Shown one piece after another: positions 58,330 to 64,000 of a DNA stretch of 64,000 nt. Position 1 is the stretch's first letter. Each line of letters opens with the position of its first letter. Source of the DNA: Diphasiastrum complanatum (taxonomy: Eukaryota > Streptophyta > Lycopodiopsida > Lycopodiales > Lycopodiaceae); NCBI GenBank assembly GCA_029204225.1, contig CM055095.1, positions 37,534,597-37,598,596 of the forward strand. The letters run 5' to 3'. Made by a program: the position numbers and the translations under genes. Under the pieces are notes generated by a model. That model was not told the DNA's origin and made no database searches. It saw only the letters and a list, made by a program, of their open reading frames with translations.

Positions 58330-58960
58330 CCACTTTTTTCACAAGTGGTGGCTGTCCAGCGCCCTACTGCCCATCACTTTCGACGATTTCTTCATCATTT
58401 TTCACAGTTTTGGTGGAGGTTGTCCAGCGCCCTGCTAACCCATTACTTTCGTCGATTTTTTTGGCAGATTTTCATTGTTTTTGCAGATTTGGTAGCTATT
58501 GCCCAGCGCCCTACTACCTCATCGTTTTTGACACTTTTTGTCACCGATTTGCTGTCCATTTTTTGATATTGATTGGAGGCTATCCAACGCCCTACTACCA
58601 TCTCATTTTCAGTGGTAACGCATCACTTTTGTTGATTTTTTCGGCAGATTTTCATTGTTTTTGCAGATTTGGTAGCTATTGCCCAACACCCTACTACCTC
58701 ATCATTTTTGACACTTTTCGTCACCGATTTGCTGTCCATTTTTTATATTGACTATTGGCTATTCAGCGCCCTACTACCATCCCATTTTTCGCGGTTCTTT
58801 TCACCGACTTGCTGTCCGTTTCGGCTATTGATTGGAGGCTGTTCGGCACCTTACTTTAGCACCTTTTTTCAGCCTATTCTTCTACATATTGTGGATCTTG
58901 GTAGTTGCTGCCCAGTGCCCTATTATCTTCAGGTTTTACCTCTCTTTGTTGGCACTACCG
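58330..58960. repeat. Tandem module array (period about 180, submodules 70-95 bp)
   Basis: A module built on (G/C)CCAGCGCCCTACTACC recurs about eight times (near 58358, 58428, 58503, 58588, 58683, 58768, 58850, 58913). A larger unit with GGCAGATTTTCATTGTTTTT starts at 58463 and 58643 (period 180), and CACCGATTTGCTGTCCATTTTTT recurs. The plus strand is T-rich; frames through it have shifted repeats and are not credible genes. Confidence 0.85.
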
Positions 58961-59280
58961 AGTGAACGACGGATCACACCCCCCCAGGTATTGCTTGCGT
59001 CCTTTTTGCACTTCCTTTTTGCACCTACTTGTTGTCTTTTCTGCTCACATACTGCTCTTTCTAGCCCCCTATTCTTGTTCATATTTGTTGCCTCACACCC
59101 TCCTCTGTCCATTTTTCCATTTTGTTAGAAACTTTCTACTTTCTTAGCCCCTCATTTTCTAATTATTATCCATCTTGATTGACTATTTACGTGCCATTTT
59201 TGGTGATTTCGGAAGTTAGACTAAGTTGGGGTGACAACAAACGTCCTCTCCCTCAAGTTTTTGTCTCTTCCTTAGTCCCT

Positions 59281-60424
59281 ATGGCGATTTCTTCATCAGA
59301 AGACCCTCCGCAGAGCTCTTTAGATGATCACACATCTTGATTCCCACGTAGATCACCTTGAGAGTCGTATTGATAGTATTCTTTCTAGCCTTGAGACTAT
59401 CCTGCCATGAGGGGATACCACCCCCCCAAACATTCTTCATCGTCCTGATAAAGCACCTTAATTTCCTATTTTGAGTACACCTTCTCCTGCTCCATCTCCA
59501 TCTTCAGGAAGTGTTTTTGGTAGTACGTTTGGTCTCCCTTCATATAGTGCTAGTTCTTATGGGTCTCCTTTCGGGTCTTCTGTACCACCACCTAGATTTC
59601 CCTCCGCACCACCAAGATTTCTTTCTACTATTTTTTTAGGTAATCCTAAGCCGACTGTGGGTCCTCTTACTCAGGTTGATGCTGCTCTGGATTTACAGGT
59701 TGTTGCTACGTGCCTTGCGCCTATATGCCTTGATTCACAGATATCGTATTCGGTGGTCATTCCTGGTTTCATTGATATTGAGGCTGTATACCTTGGTGGT
59801 ATTTCTACTACTGCTTTTGTGTCTACCTCCGATAGCCCTCCTGGTTCGGTGGTTGGTGTAGTATCTTCTCCATTGGTCTCTATATCTCCATCTCTTGAGT
59901 CCGTTATAGTTGATGTTCCTGCTGATTTCTATGGGGTTCTTCACAGGTCCACGTTTGCTGGTTCCCTCACTATTGGTGATCAGGTTGTATCTTCTTTTGC
60001 TTTATTCCATGGATCTCTGCTTGAGGTTTGTGATTTGCCTCATGATATTTCTACGGTTCCTGACATGATTCATGAGTCTTTCGCCGTTACCATTACACAG
60101 TTTTCATTCAAGGATATTTGCCAAATGGTCACTATTACTTATCTAGGGTATTTATATGCTGGGATTTTTCTAGATGAGTATACGAGGATCCTTCAGTCTC
60201 CTTGTGTTTCTACATATAGGTTTCCTACAGTCCATGCAGATGCTATGGCTATATGGCATTCCTGGTTATTACATATAGTTTGGTTTTCACCTATTGATTG
60301 GTGCTGGTTTTTCCATATTATTGATCGCCTATGGTGCCGATATCTCTATGATTATGCATGTGGCTCTCTATGTGTTCTTTGGATTGTTGCTCATTGTCAA
60401 GCTTGGCTTATCCTGATGGCTTAG
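59281..60424 (+). CDS. Unidentified retroelement-like frame (317 codons) with gag-like opening
   Basis: A short frame from ATG 59281 (MAISSSEDPPQSSLDDHT, then TGA) with, in a neighbouring frame, a coiled-coil-like SHVDHLESRIDSILSSLETI, resembles the N terminus of a gypsy gag. Then 59471-60424 is open for 317 codons: Ser/Pro/Phe/Gly-rich at first (FGSTFGLPSYSASSYG, SSVPPPRFPSAPPRF), followed by hydrophobic mixed sequence with many Trp/Cys/Tyr near the end (IWHSWLLHIVWFSPIDWCW). No domain is recognised. It lies between the tandem array and an LTR-like 3' junction, so it is probably internal sequence of a non-autonomous or decayed LTR element rather than a host gene. Confidence 0.3.
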
Positions 60425-62026
60425 GTTATTGCCTCCGTTCCAGCTACTGTTTGTCCAGGTGATCTTCAGGTTCCCCGTCATTTCGGGTTGCTCCATATCG
60501 CTTGGTCTTCGATGCTGAGTTGCCACTTTGTTTAGGTGTTCCGAGACCATCAGGGTACCTTGAGAGAGTTCCTTCTCCTCTCTTTGATAGTTTTTGGGGA
60601 TGTTGCTACCATATAAATCAGTGTTGCTCATATGTGCTTTGATACTCATTCTCAAATACACGTGGATATTGCTCTGATGCTTGCTACTGATGTTGCAAAT
60701 CCTATTTCCTCGTTCCAATGCATTTCTTCTATTCCTCACTTGTGCGCATGGTGTGTACTTTGGGATTACACTTGCAGCCAGTTCCGATGGGTCATCCGAT
60801 TCTCCATCCGTTTTTAGTGTATCCTATGATGGATTGGTAATATGTTCATATGAGGTCTTTTTGGATGAGTTTTTCGGCTACAGTTTTTCAGTTGGGACCT
60901 CTACTATTTCTAGATTTGTTGCTACTGTTTTCATGCATCATGTCTTTTTAGATGATGCATTGATTTCTTGGACCTTCTGGAGCTTTTGGCATGCTGCTTT
61001 TTTCGTGATATGGGCCTTGAGGGTACCGTGTGTCATTGCTATTTCTCATTCATGGGCCTCATGGATGGATACCTTGGGCTTTTGACCATGCTGGTGCATA
61101 TTTCTCCATTTTTGCTATCCTTTATCAGGATGATCTCTTTATGCTCCATGTTTCCTGGCATATCGCTTGTTTTTTCATGTCGTTACAGCGTACCTGTTAT
61201 CATGCTTGTGTTCCTACTCTTTGGTGATGGTCTTCCGATGCTGCTATCTTTTCTTGGGGCACCTTGCACATATGGTTGATGATTACGTGTATGATGCGAC
61301 TATTCGCAATAAATATCCATCTCTTTTTCAGTTTCCTTATTAGCTTCCCGTTGCTGATGCAGTTCTACCTTCTCGGGCTTTTTGGATACCTTGGTATGAT
61401 GTCCCTATCTTTTGGGCTGATCCTCTACTAGCTTGGGCATTACGAATACCTTGGCATTCCTAGTTGCTGCTTGATCTTCTTTTGGTTCTTTGGCATTCTT
61501 GGCTGTTCCATATTGCTTGCTTTCTGATGACACGACCGAGATGTTCCCTTTGTCGCCATGATGTTGATCATGAGTTGTTCCCTTTCTTACCAGTTGCCAT
61601 TCACCAGGTTCGCCTTCACCATAGTCCACTGCCGACAGATTCAGTTTTTCTTGAGAGTGGGATAGTCGTCCTCTTGAGGAGGCCACTTGGGATCCTATTG
61701 ATGTGTTTTATCATACACCATTTTTGGCAGATCAAGCTCGAGCCCTCATGGCTTTAGTTCTCTCCTCTACTACAGATGTCATTGTAGATGTTCTCTCTGC
61801 TTTATGATTCGACTAGTTATGACTATTCTTTATTGTCGTATTTGCTTAGAACTTGCTTTACACAGTTATGATGCTTTTGGGATATCTGTTGTGACGACTT
61901 ATATCCTCTCCATCAGTATTTTCATTAGTTCGTGATTTTTCAATATTTAACATGCTTACATTATTGTTTTAGATAGTCATTATGCTTGCTAGCCGATGGA
62001 AGGCTTTGTTTTTCTGCAGGGGAGAG
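60425..62026 (+). mobile_element. Low-coding internal region with LTR-like 3' junction
   Basis: 1.6 kb of T-rich DNA with recurring words such as TGGCATTCCT, GGCATGCTGCTTTTTTCG and CATATCGCTTG but no retroviral motifs. It ends in GCAGGGGAGAG (62016-62026), a polypurine tract. It resembles in style the gene-less LARD-like region at 41.5-44.4 kb. Confidence 0.35.
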
Positions 62027-62450
62027 TTATGGACTTGGCTCATTACATTCGTTGCGTCCATTCTTTTATTATTATTATGCATAAGCAAGCCTAAGGGCCC
62101 TTTTTATTCATATACTGGCCTTGGGCCCTATTTGGTTATATTTTTAAGACTTGGTCACATTGGAGTGGGGGTCCTCCTATTGGGAGGCCACACTATCTTC
62201 CCTCCAGATCCTTTTCTCTCCCTTTTTTTAATCCTCCATTTGATTCAGGGAGAGGGTATAAGTAGGGCAGCATTGTATTCCTTTATTCAATTATGATGAT
62301 TGCTCTTCTTTTAACCTCCTTAAGCATTCTCTTCCTGCTTTCTAGCATAGCTAGTGAATCTTAGCTTGTAACTTCATGCCACCGTTTCAATACCCCTAAA
62401 CTTCGTTGACTGGCAAATTGGGCCGGTTACTGCCTGAGATATGATATGTG
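62027..62450 (+). mobile_element. Candidate 3' LTR
   Basis: It begins TTATGGACTTGG after the polypurine tract. A TATA box (GTATAAGTAGGGC) lies at about 62256-62268, followed by a pyrimidine-rich stretch as in an R/U5 region. The end and the 5' partner were not found. Confidence 0.35.
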
Positions 62451-62600
62451 AGTTTTATATTTGTTATATAAACAAATCTTGAAAGGAAACTGATGTCTTT
62501 ATTAAGCTGACTGTCCTTACTAGATGAAATCAAGATAATATAAGAGCTTGGAAACTCTAGTCAAAGAAATGAACAGGAAAATGGAAAAAAAGCTCTTAGC

Positions 62601-62603
<3 letters not shown>

Positions 62604-62651
<48 letters not shown>

Positions 62652-62655
62652 AAGA
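62604..62655. repeat. Microsatellite (GA)n
   Basis: About 22 GA units followed by GAAA-type variants. Confidence 0.95.
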
Positions 62656-62843
62656 ATGTAGGCTGTTGTGGAGAAAAGCGGATACTTAGATTTTGATGTG
62701 GCCACGTGTGCCCTAAAACATCAATGACAGGTAGCTGAAGGGCGATGGACAGTTTTCTGGAACGTTCCAGAAAAGATCGTTCTCTAAAACTTTTGTAGAG
62801 AGAGAATATGTATGCGTGGAGAGAGATCACAGGAGCACAATCC

Positions 62844-62871
<28 letters not shown>
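62844..62871. repeat. Microsatellite (GA)n
   Basis: About 14 GA units. A GCCACGTGTGCC box lies at about 62701. Confidence 0.95.
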
Positions 62872-62874
<3 letters not shown>

Positions 62875-62926
62875 TTAAGGAAGAACAAGAAAACTCTAAA
62901 ATGGGCTTAAGCTGCAGGAACGAGGA

Positions 62927-63215
62927 TCAAGCAGGCAAGTGATTAATAGTATGTAGTGTCCACTTTTCACAGATATCTTTTCCTTTCATTCCCATCCAAA
63001 CAAAGAATGCTTCCCAGTTCAGCAGTGCGAAGTTCTGAACTCCATCACTGAGCATTACATACTGGAGATGGTTAGATTTATGGTTGACATATAGATTAAA
63101 TACTTGAATCAAATTTCCATCAAGTAACTGACTTGCTGTTCACCATTCAATGTCACATTGATTTCAGCCGGACATTGCAAACCATCCTTTACAGCAATGA
63201 ATGAAGAAAAAATAA
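62927..63215 (-). pseudogene. Short coding-like stretch, unidentified
   Basis: The minus strand reads protein-like sequence in two neighbouring frames: KDGLQCPAEINVTLNGEQQ (about 63215-63140) and then VFNLYVNHKSNHLQYVML with LLNWEAFFVWMGMKGKD (63112-62927). A shift or stop lies between them. It may be an old exon or TE fragment downstream of the probable TRB gene. I do not recognise it. Confidence 0.2.
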
Positions 63216-63479
63216 CACATTTGGATTCTGCCCGACTGTGGCCATCATAAAATTGTGAATGAGTTTTTCAAATCGGGATCTTTACAAACCAGCATAGCCT
63301 GCCTTATACACCGTTATCTATAAGAAGTACCTTATCTTCCAAATCTAAAAACAATAAGATAAAGCTGCAATGGGCAGCTAAACTGGCACAAGAATTGGCT
63401 CTTGAGATTGCACTGCTCTTGAAGCTGCAATAAACAAAGTAAATCCACTTTAGCAAGAACACAAAAGTTTTAACCATTA

Positions 63480-63665
63480 TCTATATATTATAGAAATATT
63501 TTAAAGAGAGAATGTGTGAGGTGCCGTAAAAAATGTCTTATGCCGGCAAAAATGTCAGGCTTTGCCGACAAAAAATGTCACCCATTAAAAAACACAGCCT
63601 TCAAAATATATAAATACTTTTTGTTAAGTGCCCATTGCCCGTCATCGACGGGCACAACCAACTAG
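63480..63665 (+). mobile_element. 186-bp non-autonomous Helitron candidate
   Basis: It starts TCTATATATTATAG right after an A (63479) and ends CTAG right before a T (63666), the expected 5'-TC, CTRR-3' and A/T target of Helitrons. Seven bases before the terminal CTAG is a perfect 8-bp hairpin, TGCCCGTC-ATC-GACGGGCA (63636-63654). It lies within 120-300 bp downstream of the stop codon of the minus-strand gene at the window edge, probably in its 3' UTR or flank. Confidence 0.6.
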
Positions 63666-63776
63666 TATATCAAATAAACAAATTAGTAAACACACCTGAA
63701 ACATAAATATGAAGAATCTAGTGAAGATCCAGAAATATTATTTGAGTGTATGAGATTAAAGATGTGTGTATCAACA

Positions 63777-64000
63777 TTACAAGATCTCTAGATTAAAAAT
63801 GCTGGATTGAGAAAACGCACATCTTGAGGGCCGTAAAGCCAATGCTGCTGCTTCTGCTGCAGCCTCTGCAGCTTCTGCTGCTGCTTCAGCAGCCTCCGAC
63901 ACTCTAGCTGCTTGTTCTGCCTCTGCAGCTGCTGCTTCTGCTTCTGCGACTGCTTGAGCAGCTGCTCTAGCTGCCTCGTCTGCAGTTCTCAATCTTAATA
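63777..64000 (-). CDS. C-terminal exon of a probable telomere repeat-binding (TRB/SMH) protein
   Basis: The minus-strand frame is open from the window edge to TAA at 63777-63779. It encodes TADEAARAAAQAVAEAEAA followed by AEAEQAARVSEAAEAAAEAA, an Ala/Glu-rich heptad coiled coil, then LALRPSRCAFSQSS and a short tail. Plant TRB (single-Myb-histone) proteins, which bind telomeric repeats through an N-terminal Myb domain, have a central H1/H5 domain and end in just such a segment (EEAA.AAA.AVAEAEAA.AEAE.AAREAE). The Myb and H1 parts would lie to the right, outside the window. The exon's 5' border is not visible. Other Ala/Glu coiled-coil proteins remain possible. Confidence 0.6.
   Translation of the reverse strand, partial: LRLRTADEAARAAAQAVAEAEAAAAEAEQAARVSEAAEAAAEAAEAAAEAAALALRPSRCAFSQSSIFNLEIL

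Overview
The window looks like nuclear DNA of a seed plant. The evidence is an S40-type senescence-regulator gene, a probable C-terminal exon of a TRB/SMH telomere-binding protein, and a dense mat of plant Ty1/copia and Ty3/gypsy LTR retrotransposons using plant primer-binding sites (tRNA-iMet and tRNA-Asp types). Gene density is very low, the elements are mostly old and broken, and GA/GT microsatellites are common. I cannot say which seed plant; a gymnosperm or a TE-rich early-diverging angiosperm would both fit.

Layout. 1-1384 (+): last coding part of a conserved-looking membrane-associated protein I cannot name, followed by exon-like debris to about 2.4 kb. 2.4-9.4 kb: gene-poor DNA with two short SINE-like insertions that keep their target-site duplications, an AT-rich degenerate repeat block, and a gypsy integrase/chromodomain remnant on the minus strand (8.06-9.37 kb). 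9.98-13.25 kb: the S40 gene locus (minus strand, CDS 10586-11380). It has tandem repeats downstream, tandem repeats that span its own start codon and leader, and a striking ACGT-core (G-box/ABRE) cluster upstream. 13.4-18.6 kb: retrotransposon debris, a very long (TG)n(AG)n tract and a dispersed repeat.

18.9-27.4 kb: a gypsy element (tRNA-Asp type PBS at 18887) hit by a copia element (LTRs 20002-20275 and 25492-25765, shared target duplication GATCA) whose 3' half together with 1.3 kb of host DNA was later inverted. 27.5-37.8 kb: gypsy debris, a second copia element whose PR-IN-RT part is inverted relative to its gag and 5' LTR, and two more copia RT/RNase H fragments around an inverted pair of LTR-like repeats. 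37.9-45 kb: a gypsy integrase remnant, then a LARD-like element with LTRs but no recognisable retroviral genes. 45-50.8 kb: a copia gag/protease remnant, a gypsy-type LTR and AT-rich debris. 50809-56276: a complete non-autonomous LTR element (LTRs, 5-bp duplications, PBS, polypurine tract) with a repeated leader and an internally duplicated protein region. 57-62.5 kb: another LTR, a remarkable tandem array, and a retroelement-like internal region with one 317-codon frame. 62.5-64 kb: the 3' flank of the probable TRB gene, carrying a 186-bp mini-Helitron candidate, and the exon itself at the right edge.

Only three loci look like host genes. The most interesting signals are the start-codon-spanning repeats plus G-box array at the S40 gene, the two retroelements with internal inversions that are continuous once reoriented, the AG...GT ends of one copia LTR, and the non-autonomous element with a duplicated linker-like domain. 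No similarity search was possible; all family calls are from motifs read by eye.
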